Under the pieces are notes generated by a model, which saw only the letters and a list, made by a program, of their open reading frames with translations, ran no database searches and was not told where the DNA came from. Below are positions 13,401 to 25,000 of a stretch of 64,000 bases of DNA, in pieces (within the stretch, counting starts at the first letter, position 1; every line of letters starts with the position of its first letter). The translations under genes were made by a program, and so were the position numbers. Location: contig JAUJPP010000007.1 in the NCBI GenBank assembly GCA_030562195.1, positions 22,007,769-22,071,768 on the forward strand. The letters run 5' to 3'. This DNA is from Nipponacmea schrenckii (Eukaryota > Mollusca > Gastropoda > Lottiidae).

Positions 13401-16400
13401 TGATAAAGAGTTAAACACCATACTACGTCTTGATGACCCCTTTATTAAAAGACAAGAAGGAATATTTTACAAGCAATATAACCCCTATTGAATAGCTCTA
13501 GATTTGATTTTTCTATAATAATACATACTAGCACAGATGAAAATGAAAAATCTCAGACAGAAATAGTAAGACAACCTTACCTACCTGAGTGTACCAATAC
13601 ATTTAAACTGGAATGGTTTTTCCCACTGTTCAAATTTAGTATTTGTGGGACTTGATGGTGATTGGGACATCGTTGATAAACTCCTATTTGAACCTACAAG
13701 AAAATCACAATTATAAGTCATAGAATTACATAGATTATCTCACATTAATTAAGGTAGGTTGGACATGCTCATGCATCATGATTTCAAAATATGATACTAA
13801 ACTTCTACCACACTAATTGCATTTCAGAAAGAAACATTTGTATTGGTTAACAGAAAAATATCATCATAAATAGCTGGTTGATGATGAGTTTAGATAAAGG
13901 TTATGAACTATTTACCCATTGAAGAATCCTGTTTATTATACATGTAATAGGATTTTCTTCCTGTATTACCAGCAATAACCATCTGTTCTATCATAGACTG
14001 CAATACTTCTACTTTCTGTTGTAATCCATTTATAGAACTACAATATAATAAAACTGTTAACAATCTGTTTTTTTTGGTAGTCTGGTAAACCGAGCTGGTT
14101 AATTACGCAGGGTGAAATATATGACATATTGACGGCAGTGACGGCAGACCCAAGATACCAACCAAACCAGGACATTTCAAGATCCATGACTTACCTTATA
14201 CAAGTGGCTAATTGTGAAGACATTTCATCACGACCATTCTCTAAAGATAAAACTTTCTCTTTTAAACACTTTACTTCTTTATTTAAGGTTTTATTTTCTT
14301 TTTCCAGAAAGAAAGTCTGAAATGAAAATTGAACAAATCAAAATTGTAAAATATACAGTAGATTTTTCTTATTCATACCCATGCTACAATCATTAGTTTT
14401 TATGGGAAGCAGCTTAGGTGTGCTACAACTTCAAAATTTCACAATTCCTTTACTATATCGTCTAAATTTTGTGAAAAAATAATATCTTCATATTATCACT
14501 TAATAAACACTACGACAATGCATCTGTACGGCACAAACTGAAATATATCAACTGATGTATACAGTGGTGATGACCTGTTTTAATATGTTTGCCGCTCGTT
14601 TTGCACATGTACTTTTTAAGAACAACTCACTTGTCAAAACGTCACCTGTGAATCAATATTGTTACAAGTATTTTATAGTTTATAGCACATTAATTATTTG
14701 TTAAATTATTGAAGACACTTGGGGGCTATGCCACCTCGCGACTTCAACAATTTAACTCATAAAACTTTTATGTTAACATAATAATAATAAGTCTTGAACA
14801 ATTCAGTCTTTAGTGATTCTGAAACCAACATGATACAAACAAATTAATCTGCAGACATCCATGTAATGATAATGTGCTTGCTGACAAACTAAATACATTT
14901 AATATTCAGAGGAACAACAATAGTGAGGCTGAGCTAATGAAGCATTTTTTATGTTTTTATGCTTTTTAGGTTATACACAGTACACTTACCCTAGAAACTA
15001 ATTCTTGGCTATCATTAGGTGATTTTAATGAACAGCTTTCTACATGCTGTTGTATACTTGATAATAAACCTCTATAATCACATCCTAGAATAACATGTAA
15101 CTTTTATAAGGCCAAGATATTGGAATATCTTCTGATTTCTCTGTTTATTTTGATGTTGGCCTGTTGACTTCTGTCATTTTACCAATGATTTGTCAAGTGA
15201 TAGAACTATTGCAATAGTTCATATGCATGTGCCTATAGAACTTTCATAGACTGTATTTATACTCTCTTGGTTTTAAGCCTGGTTACTAAAAATATCAATT
15301 TGTTGTTAGTGTTAAACAACTCACCATTCATAAAATTGGGACAAGGATTAAAACAGCAGTTTTGAAGATGATTTTTTAAATCCTGGCGTCGATATTTACC
15401 GCAATCTTTATTATTTGGACACGAGACGGACACATACTGGCAAATTTTCCTGTGTTCATCTATTGTTTCTTAAAAAAAAGAACCAAAGTAGGTAGTAAAA
15501 GCTGTTCAAAGTTTACTTAAAGTCAAGTTAAAAACAAAATTAATGAGGTAAATTTTCATACCAATCTGATTAATATGGAGGTCAATTATGGTCAGAATAA
15601 AATTCAGTGAAGAAATCACTAATACCGTAATGCAAAAAACATTTTACCTTTAATGTAAATTCTTTTGTACTAATACCTAAAATGCATCATGCATTTAACA
15701 TAATGCAAACGACATTTTACCTTTAATGCAAATGTTGTGTGTACTAATCCCTAAATTACATTGTGAAATAAAATTTAATGCATACTATGTAAAGTTCAAA
15801 ATACGTAATACAATCAACAATACATAGTGATTTGACGCATTACAATACTTACATAACTACTTACGTACAAGTTACATTGCTTTTGTATTATCTCGACTGC
15901 ATTAACTTCCACATATGCAAATGAGTTATGGGCGGATTAAAATGTCAATTATTTATATTTAATTTGTAAACGTCCATTTCTTAACCAGCTCGTTGTAAAT
16001 ATTTTGACTTAAACAAATGTATTAATTAAACCTATGTTCATAACTGTTATACTATTATAAAAAGGAAGAAAATGAAATAGCTTTCGAAATCATAACGCTA
16101 AATTATCGAGGTTCCATGGTTTCGTACCTAGCCATTTCGTACCCTAACATTTTTCCTAATATGAGAAAGGCAATTTGACAATCCGGTTAGCACACCGAAT
16201 CAATTGTGACTTGTATTACTTTACTGGCTGACCAATTTTTGTAGCCTGGATACCTCATTTTAGGAATGATTTAATTGTTGTAATTAATAAAACAAAAAAC
16301 GACAAATTTTATTTAAAATAATTTGGCAGTTAGTGATGTAGACTCTTCATGGCTAATTTTTGAAAAATGTTCAATTTTTTAACAGTCCACGCTGATGGTA

Positions 16401-18694
16401 TTAAAATACCATATCTTTGGAATTTTTGGGATTTCCCAGGTCTGAAGGCACCATGTGGGTGAGAATATGACAATTCCATTCAAATTCATGCCACACCACC
16501 ATCACCGTGGACTGTAAAAAAATTAGCCATTTTTCAAAAATTGGCCATGAAGAATCTTCATCACTGACTGGCAAGTTACTAGGTTTGGTAGAAAATACTA
16601 TTATATTGGAGTTTTTGGACATTCTCATGAAGAGTCTTCATCACTAACTAGCCAGTGAGTAAGTTTAACATGAAAAGACCATTATATTGGAATTTTTGGG
16701 ATATTCATAGGTCTGAAGCACCATGTGGTTAGGAATCTGCCAATTCCATCAAAAACTATGCCCCACCGCCATCACCATGGAATGTTCAAAACTTGGCCAT
16801 TTTTTCAAAAAATGGCCATGAAGAGCCTTCATCACTGACTGGCCAGTGAGTAAGTTGGCATGAAAATACAATTTTATTGGAATTTTTAGGATATTCACTG
16901 GTCTAAAATTTGGTTGGGAATCTGCCAATACTGTTAGGATTTCTAAACGGCTATTATGTTTTCTTCCGATTTGATTATGAATCAGTCACGAACAGCTTAT
17001 GAACATAGAGTTTAATCTAATACATTTGTTTGACACAGTCGATGATATTTGGACACGAGCTGGTTTGAGGACGAAATGGACGTTATAAGGGCATTTAGTT
17101 AATATGAATACTTGACATTTTATGCCCCGCCCATAAGCTCATTTGCATATAGTGGAAGTTAATGCAGTAGAGATAATACAAAGATGCAATGTTACTTGTA
17201 CTGTGTTGAAGTTGTTATGTTAAGTGTGATTTGTAATGCGTCAAATCACTAGTGGTATTTTGTTGATTGTATTACGTATTTTGACATTTTACTTATGCAT
17301 TAAAGGTTTGATGCACAATGTAATTTAGGTATTAGTACACACAACATTTGCATTAAAGGTAAAATGTCGTTTGCATTATGTTAAGTGCATGATGTATTTT
17401 AGGTATTAGTACAAAAGACATTTACATTAAAGGTAAAATGTTTTTTGCATTACGGTATTAGTGATTTCTTCACTGAATTTTATTCTGACCATAATTGACC
17501 TCCATAGATTAAATGCAAATCTGAATGTTGTTGCCAACCATGATCTGAAGAAATTGTTACGCATCACCTATTATGGGTCAAATTAATATTCAACCAAGGA
17601 CATGGTTTGTTCAATAAAAGATTCCTAATGATATTTGAGGAAATTTGGTCTATGAATAGCTGTACATGAACTTGTACCATTTAACCCTTTTTGAAAGTCT
17701 TTTTTAGCAGAAATTTATAATAACTTTGATACCATTGAGTCAAAATTCTGCAGATATCTTAAAGTATGCATTTTACAAACCTAAAGTTAAGTGTTCTGGA
17801 CAACCACTTTTATCTTCAATCCATTCATTATTTTGATGGATTAAACCATATGGACAATGTATCAACAAATCATTTATCTGACCAACTACAAGTCTGTAAA
17901 TAACATACTGGATTATAATACTTTTGCAAATGTACAACATCACAAATCCATACAAACTATAGCCTACTTTTACCTCTTCCTAAAGGACTCTTATAATAGG
18001 GCCTATAGCCTATGATGAGTCATGGCAATAGAAAAGGATAATGATGACTTGACTTTATCCAATTGCACAGGTACTTATTGATATAATAGCCTTAAGCCAT
18101 ACCGGTACTGGAAAACATTAATTTTTATAAAGTCCGAAAATTTGGAGTACCGGTAAATCTCTGGTGAATGAAATCTCAATCGGCGTGGCATTTATACTAA
18201 AACTAGCCTAATGTTGGAGTAAATCTCTAGCAGATGAAATAAAAACTTTCCAGTATGGGCTTTAAGTGAAGCATTTGAGATTTTGCCATTCATAATGAAT
18301 CAGTATACCGGCAAAAACAGGAAAATAAATTCAAATAAAGTACCAGTACTATAAAGTGACACATTTCTCTTTCGTCTTTTTTAGTAAATTAATTCCAGTG
18401 AGTGCTTAATTCCTTCCATCAGACTTGACACATTAATTTTATAATATCTATTAGCAATATTAATAATATAAACACCTGTAATTACCTGTTCAGAACTAAT
18501 TTATTTATATCACAGGGTGCGGAATCTATTGGACATTTTTCTAAATTTTGCGTACAACCTCTACAAAAAGTGTGTCCACAATTTACATTTCCATTTATAA
18601 CTGGATCTTCGTAACATTTTCTACAAATTGGACACTTTAGGTGAGTGTTTGGCTCGTGTACAAACTTGACAGGTTCTCGCACATCTGCTGACAT
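7433..18694 (-). CDS. TRAF7: TRAF7-type E3 ubiquitin ligase (RING, TRAF zinc finger, coiled coil, WD40)
   Basis: Coding exons, 5' to 3' on the minus strand: 18694-18486, 17893-17781, 15468-15325, 15084-14990, 14316-14195, 14037-13916, 13693-13585, 13439-13298, 13070-12963, 12696-12619, 10581-10495, 10088-9956, 8374-8226, 7883-7764 and tentatively 7486-7433. Phases agree throughout and give 594 residues by my count; human TRAF7 is 670. Seen: RING finger C21PIC24...C39GH41TFC44RGC47...C54PID57, with Asp in the last ligand place as in other TRAF RINGs; TRAF-type zinc fingers about residues 75-185; Leu/Glu-rich coiled coil about 188-250; then WD40 repeats to the end, with RGHQDVVWCL, GLNHWVRALAL and SRHQGSVNTLALYG, all close to TRAF7. 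The family acts in MEKK3/MAPK signalling and ubiquitination. The start is chosen at MSADV; an upstream in-frame Met would add an unlikely hydrophobic leader. The intron after 12619 uses a GC donor. The last exon is uncertain. Confidence 0.85.
8412..9738 (+). repeat. Pearl/HINE-like repeat with about 155-bp tandem core, in TRAF7 intron
   Basis: The head contains GATGGCCATCGTATATGTCC and ATTTATAATGGCAGCC. The core has some seven or eight units of roughly 155 bp, recognisable by AACAAGGGCAATAACTCATA, GGTTCATCCTTGGGTTA, CACACCAAGTTTCGTC and CCAGCTCTCTATCGTGTCC. The tail is GGACAGACAGACAGGGGCGA followed by a palindrome ending GTGGGCGTATAAA. Orientation is antisense to the host gene. A head fragment of the same subfamily lies near 26975-27048. 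Confidence 0.65.
10749..12468. repeat. 32-bp minisatellite array in TRAF7 intron
   Basis: Tandem units of 32 bp (TGGTATAAACAGTATAAATA plus GAATTGGTGATA), with occasional shorter units of about 23 bp, fill 10749-11596, resume at about 11731-11934 and finish at 12384-12468. The interruption 11597-11730 is unrelated sequence; the interruption 11935-12383 is an inserted MITE. Because 32 is not a multiple of 3 and the unit has no minus-strand stop in any frame, all three minus frames stay open and yield long tyrosine/isoleucine-rich pseudo-ORFs. The array sits in the intron between exons 12696-12619 and 10581-10495. Confidence 0.9.
11935..12383. mobile_element. 449-bp MITE with TA target duplication, Tc1/mariner type
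   Basis: The ends are inverted repeats: left CTGTAAGGCTACAAATTA, right reading inward CTGTAAGGCTAGAAATTA, each followed by ATGCG-rich subterminal repeats (CGCATTAATTTGT recurs). TA at 11933-11934 and 12384-12385 flanks it. Removing the element and one TA restores the minisatellite unit exactly. There is no coding capacity. TA duplication and short TIRs are typical of Tc1/mariner-derived MITEs. Confidence 0.85.
13097..13205. repeat. Direct duplication of about 54 bp in TRAF7 intron
   Basis: ATTTACTATATGCATT, TATTTCCACAGTAAGC and TTTATCCGGTTTCAT occur twice in succession (about 13097-13150 and 13151-13205) with few differences. It is a local tandem duplication in a short intron, and each copy carries a CCACAGTAAG string. 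Confidence 0.7.
15574..17506. mobile_element. 1.93-kb non-autonomous DNA transposon with about 500-bp terminal inverted repeats
   Basis: The left arm (15574 to about 16095) and right arm (about 16940-17506) are inverted copies starting TATGGAGGTCAATTATGGTC, with high identity near the ends and indels further in. The 6-bp GATTAA directly abuts both ends (15568-15573 and 17507-17512), which looks like a target duplication. The middle (about 16310-16940) holds degenerate direct repeats of roughly 200-230 bp (TTGGAATTTTTGGGAT, CACCATGTGG, GCCATGAAGA, CTTCATCACTGACTGGC). No transposase frame was seen. It fills most of a TRAF7 intron. Confidence 0.85.
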
Positions 18695-18887
18695 TTCCAG
18701 ATTAATATAGATCAATCTCAGTAAAATCGAAGTATTTTGAAAAAAGAATTTCAAGATTGTTCATCGCTTTTTTTGTGGAAAACGTTTAGGTTATTATGAG
18801 TTCCGGCTTCTTAGTAATACAAAAAAAGACTTGATCGCCAGGACCTTTTCGATTTGAGTTATTTCCCTTTGAATTAAAAATATATAC

Positions 18888-19482
18888 GGACTCAGTCCGC
18901 CAATTCATTTGCCATCTGTTTCAATGTTAAATCACGAAATTCAACCTTCCATAACTTTTAGCATAAAATGTTTTACTGGACTGAGTCTATAGCCTACTTG
19001 GAGTAATGGACTCGGACCAGTAAAACATTTTATGCTAATAATGATTGTATATAGTCTGCTCTATTTTTAGAAATTCTCTTTCTTCCTTCCTTTGGGCTTT
19101 GGTTTGGGGGTTTTTGCATGCCCATTTTTGACTAATTTTTGGTCTAGATTTGAAATTTGATGTCTGAAATTGCATTTTCTTTCAGAATTTCTGAGATAAT
19201 GAAAAATTTAATTGGCGGAAGGTTATTTCTAAAAATAGTGGTTTTGTGTGCAGCGACAGTCAAGCGGATGTTGATAAAATGTAGTGGTTTACTTTCATTT
19301 TGTTTAGTTCAAAATTTTCATGGTCATGCTATATTGAAATTTTGTACAGAAACCAAGTATTGGCCAGGCTTTCATGTGACATACAGGAAAGCTTTCAACG
19401 AGATTTCTGGAAAAAGTTATGGAAGGTTGAATTTCGTGATTTAACATTGAACAGATGGCAAATGAATTGGCGGACCGAGTCC
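18888..19482. mobile_element. Fold-back element with nested palindromes upstream of the TRAF7 start
   Basis: Outer inverted repeats of about 70 bp: the left begins GGACTCAGTCCGCCAATTCA at 18888, the right ends with its complement (GGACTCGGTCCGCCAATTCA on the other strand) at 19482. Inside, a perfect 20-bp inverted repeat, AGCATAAAATGTTTTACTGG, lies at 18960-18979 and its complement at 19017-19036. I see no clear target duplication and no coding content beyond chance ORFs. It lies about 200 bp upstream of the TRAF7 start codon, so it is in or next to the promoter. Confidence 0.75.
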
Positions 19483-20115
19483 TTAGATAATAGACCAAGA
19501 AAATATACTTGGAGTAATTATAATCTAGAAAATATACAACTTTAATCAGAGATATTCTTCAATCCATCTTTTATGTCTGATTTGTTTTTTCGTAAATCAA
19601 TAAGAGAAATATAGTTGTGAAAATTAGATGTTAATTTATAATTTATAAGAATCTAGCACAGTGCTTGAATCATTTGGTTAAAGTATAGGCTGCAAACTGG
19701 TTCATGCAAAAGTCTATTTCATTTCTGCAGCAGATGTTTAGGCCTATAGGCCTATATCTGTTTTGCCCTTTTTTTAGATTCAAATTAAAAGACATTGAGT
19801 ATAAGAAAGTTTTATTCAGACAGTACAGGCTTATTGAAATCCACAAATCTTACGAAATGTTGGCCTATGTACATGAACAATATTTTGAAATTTTTATGTG
19901 AACCATCACCTTAAATTAAATGCCAGAAAAGTTGTGAGTTAACTATGGTCCATAAAAAGGAAAATCTACAATCTTCTGGGGAAGTATAAGGATTAATTAA
20001 AAACATGTAAGACTCAGAATTAAACTGCGTCCAATGCCATTGTATTGTTCTCAACATCAAGAATCATTCAATTAGAATTAGAAAGACAAATACAATTTAA
20101 TAAATTTGTAATAGA
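19483..20115. other. Intergenic sequence, no gene seen
   Basis: AT-rich space between the TRAF7-type gene and TOX. Short ORFs here show no recognisable protein motifs. Confidence 0.4.
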
Positions 20116-21265
20116 TAGCTAACCAGGCTAGGTAATATACCCCCTGGCAGCATTGATTTGGAATAAAAACTTGACAATCACAATCAGTGGAATGTAGTAT
20201 TCAATTTTCCATCATATACTTCTTTATTAGGCTAATAAATGTACCATATTACTAAGTTTCATTAAAATCTGTCAAGTATTGTTCCTAATAACAAGGCAAT
20301 AACTCATTAAATATTTTTTGGTATTTTAGTGATTTTCAACCCTTGGGTGATAACAATTTCAACAAGTTTCAAGTAAAGCATTGTGCCTTGTTGAGCGTTT
20401 ACCAGCCAATAATCTAAATAGTTTTAAAGAACAAGGGCAATGATTCATATTTAATATTTTGCTATATTTCTTTTTTTCAATAGGGTTCATCCTTGGGTGA
20501 TTATCACTTTCAGCAACTTTTGTCAAATCTTCAAAGAATTGTGCCTTCAAGAGTGTTAACAAGCAAAAAATTTAATGTGTTTTCAACAACAAGGGCAATA
20601 ACTGAAACAAAATATTTTTTGAATTTTCTGATTTTCAATCCTTGGGTGATATACTCATGCCAAGATTCATCAAAATCCTTAATTCATATTTAATATATTT
20701 TGATATTCTTGATTTTCAAAACGGTTCATCTTTGGGTGATATTAAACAATTTCAGCAAGTTTTTTGTAAAAATCGGTTAAGAATTGTACGTGTTTTCAAA
20801 AACAAGGGCAATAACTGATACTAAATATTTTTCGATTCATCTGATTTTCAATAGGGTTCATCCTTAGGTGATAACAAATACCTAAGCCAAGTTTGATCGA
20901 AATCCATTAACGAGTGTTTACAAGTTACGCGTTTTCAAGAACATGGGCAATAACTCATAATAAATATTTTATGGATTTAGCTAATTTCCAATAGGGTTCA
21001 TCGTTGACTTATAACACACTCTCAAACCAAGTTTCATCAAAAAAGAATTGCACATTGTAGAGTGTTTAAGAGCCTTTTAAGAACAAGGGCAATATCTCAA
21101 AATAAAATTTTTCCGATTTGGCTTCAATAGGGTTCATCTTTGGAAGATCATACAAACACACTCGCACAAAGTAATGTGAGCTATTGGGCCTTCTAGAGTG
21201 TTTAAGAGCAGTTGTTGACCTACAGACAGACATGGGTCATGACAATATACGCCCCGAATTTCATA
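20116..21265 (+). repeat. Pearl/HINE-like repeat, intergenic between TRAF7 and TOX
   Basis: The head is GCTAACCAGGCTAGGTAATA followed by CCCCCTGGCAGCATTGA. The core units of about 150 bp contain AACAAGGGCAATAACT, GATTTTCAATAGGGTTCATC and CTTGGGTGAT. The tail is CAGACAGACATGGGTCATGA then CAATATACGCCCC, with its palindrome decayed. A head of similar sequence begins at about 63748. Confidence 0.6.
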
Positions 21266-21881
21266 AAAAGTACATTTATTACACTTCCCAAGGGTAATAA
21301 ATACCATATTAATTTACCTCACAAAAAGTAAATTGAATCATACAGAAGACTTCATATTAAAAATGTTTATGATAAATAAACGTAACAAATTGAAATGATT
21401 GGCAGTTTAAATTAATATAAGCTTGCAATGTAACCTGCATTACAATTATCAAAAATGAAATTGCATAATTAAAGCTTTCCAAATAGTACAGAAAATATTC
21501 AAATACAGAAATATAACAGATTAGTTCTTATTTAAAAATATTTTATCAGATTCATATCTTGTGTCTCATAACTATTGTGTTTATATATACTTTTGCATGC
21601 TTCATGCATTCAATTCATGTTAACAAGTCGAATGTTAATTTAATAGAATGGCACTTTTTTCTACCTTAAGACATAGTAAAATGTTAATATCCTTTCTAAT
21701 AAGATAAAGTGTAATATGAAATGTATTTTGAATTCATTAACATACTGAGATAATTCTGAAGCTGTCAAGTCAAAGACAAATGCTACAGGCAATCTGCAAC
21801 CCTACCTATCATCTCCTAAATAACTGACTGAAATGTTAGTATCATGAAATTTAATAAAAAATCAAATCTGTTCACTGAATT

Positions 21882-21887
21882 TTTATT
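21882..21887 (-). terminator. Possible polyadenylation signal of TOX
   Basis: AATAAA on the minus strand about 180 bp beyond the TOX stop codon, followed by AT-rich sequence. The hexamer is common by chance in such AT-rich DNA. Confidence 0.35.
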
Positions 21888-22063
21888 TTTCCATTGGACA
21901 AACTCAGATAAGGAGTCAAATTGACATGAAAGCTTGCATTATATTTTGTTAAGAACCTCTCCTGAGTCAAAACTAAATGCAGTATATAAGTTGCTATGTA
22001 CAATTGAATGTGAATATATAATTTCATTACAGTATATACAAAGTAATTTGACATCTTCCAAAA

Positions 22064-25000
22064 TTATTTGATTGGGAATGAGCTTGTTGCCTGTCTGTTA
22101 GCAACCCATGCTGTAAACACATCTCTGAAAGAACAAAAAATTTCAAATGTAAAAAAAAGCCTTAAATTCTAGCAAATACTTTGTCTTCATTGTCTTAATA
22201 AAAAGATTGGCTTGCCAGGCAAGGTAATATACGCCCACTGACAGCATTGAATGATTAATAAATCGGCAACAACTCAAAAAAACATTCATTGAAAAATCAA
22301 TTCCAATGCTCAAGTTTCATCAAAATCCATTGAAAATTGTGTTTTCTATTGTCTCACAACAAATGTTGACAGATTGACAGACAGGGGGGACGCCAACATA
22401 CATCCACATAAATTCATGTGGGTGTATAATGAATAATGAGATAACTATAAGCATATCTCAATAGAAACTTTTAGTTACATTTATGACAAAAATTGTGACA
22501 AATTTCCACGAAGTTTAAATTTCTTGTGTCTTAGATGATTATTGATAAATTGTTTGAATACACACCTACAATGACTGACCACACACTCACTACTACAATA
22601 TTCTTCATCCCAACATGGACTGTTAATAGCATTATTACCACATCCATTTCTAATACATTGACTGTTGATTCTACCACTATAATTAGCCTGTCAAATATAT
22701 AGTTAATAGTATTAATCCTATACATACCATTTGAGACTTGAACTTGAAATTCTAGATTACACTGATATAAAATATGACTAGCCAATAAGAAGTTCCATCC
22801 TGTAGAAAACTATTATCCACTACCATTTGCAATTGCAAGTCAAAAAGAAATGAAGTAAATAGTTTACCTGATTTTGTGGTTGATATGAAACAGTTGTTTG
22901 TTGAACCGGTTGAGATGGTTGATAATGGTGTACCAATGGTTGTTGTTGATGATGTGGAGGACTATAGTTAATAACTTGTGGTGGTGACATCTGATCCATA
23001 GTATTCACCATCATATGAGAGTTGTCTCCCATTAAAGTAGGACTGCCTTGAGAAACCTGCATTGGTTGTTGTTGATACGGCGGAGACTGTTCATTTCCAC
23101 TAGATTCTTCTACTGCTGCCTGTGAATGAAAAAGCTATTATATATTTCATTACAGACATTTCATTATCAACATATTTTTATAAAGCCAAGAAAACACATG
23201 AGTTTATAGAGCTATGGACATCACAATGGTTTTTTTAAACCTACTTTATACATTTCATAACTTTGCATATCACATCCATTTCAATACCTACCAATGACAC
23301 TTGACTAGCTCTATAGGCTGCTAATTGTTTTAAATATTCTTTCTTGGCCATTTCAGTTTTCTTCTTGTAACCCTGCAATAATTCAAGATATCTTATTAAT
23401 AATAAATAATACTACATGCTTTTGGTATTTCCAATCTATGAAAGGTCAGGTATGAAATCACACACCTACTTAGCAATAAAATAATAAAACTACCTACATT
23501 TTTATGATCTGGATCTAAACCATCCCACATAGCAGCTACAATTTTAGAAACTTCACCAAAACTAGCACTTGGATTCTGTCCTTTAATAGCAGCCTGTGTA
23601 TCACGGAAGAATAAAGCATATGCTGACACTGGTCTGAAAATAAATAAAATCCAAATGAGCAAGAGTTATTGATACTACTTTTCTAATTCAAGATTAATTT
23701 CGGCGTTTAAGTCATCCAAACACATGAAATATGAATATATCTTAAGTTAAGCTGGACAGCACTATTATACACAATACTTTATCATATGTTATTTCTTCAA
23801 TGTATTAACTTTTTGCTATTAGATTTAAGATCTTGTTGCAGCATTCCTTTTTGAGAGTCCATATATCTAAAATTCATTATGATAATGGTTCGATTATAAC
23901 ATACTTTTGTGGTTCATTTGGATCTTTTTTCTTTTTACGTTTAGGTGTTTTAGGTTTTTTAGCTGGTGGAGGTGACTTATTTGTTGGTGAAGGAACAGGA
24001 CTTTTCTTTAAATCATTATTAGCAGCTTGTCTTTTTAATGATACTAACTGAAAAAAAAAAAACAGATATATACATAAATACATGTATAACAATATGTATT
24101 CTATAGCACCTTCAAGTCACATAAAGAAATATAAACATTAACAAACTGATCAAAAGATTCTATAACCGGTAATTTCCTACATGTTTATACAGTAGAAAAT
24201 ATATTAAAAGACAAAATGAATTAAGGAGGTGAAAATATTTCAATAAAATATGAGCTAGACCAGTAATTTTATTTTCTAAATAATCTCATAGTCTGACAGA
24301 AAATTTAGACTAAATCAACCGCTGATTTATTAATGGAATAATTGTAGTTCAAAAAAGTTAATTAACAAATCTCATAATTGATGTCATTAAACAAAGACAA
24401 TTTTTAATGAAAAATAAATAAAAAATGTTGAAAAAGAAAAGAGAGGAATGTTTTGAGAGAAAATATGATGCATAAATAATGATGAGTTCAGAAAGTAAAT
24501 ATTAATTTTGACATGTTATCATAGAATCTCAACTCTATTCTTCTTCCTCTCACAATATCTTGTGATTCACAATATTCTCATCAATTTCATTTATTTCCCT
24601 CTCAAAACATCTTTAAAAAAGAACAACAATAGCATTTTCCTAATTGCTTTTTCAGTATTTTTACAAACTATGATGAATGCTATTTTCTAAGAGTATATCA
24701 CTTTCAAATATGAATATTTCTCTATACTATTCAATCAATCAATTATCACAAGACTAATTCTAGTCCTGAAAACATTTTATTTCATTGGAAATATCTGCTG
24801 CAAATCCAAGAAGTTCAGTTCTACATATATTTGTTCAAGGTCTTTTTAAATCAAATAACCCTTTCTTTCAATTTTGACAGAACATCATTTTATTTCAAAT
24901 CTTTTTATGGCTTTTGTTAGCTTTCTACTTGACTGAATCTGCCAGACTTTTTCTAATAAAACAAATCTTTCTCCAATACTACAACTTCCCATTTAACTTT

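Noticed and set aside
14129..14396. Plus-strand ORFs of about 60 codons
   Set aside because: They are antisense to TRAF7 coiled-coil exon 14195-14316.
19157..19545. ORFs on both strands around 19.2-19.5 kb
   Set aside because: They are partly in the fold-back element, overlap on both strands and have no recognisable motif.
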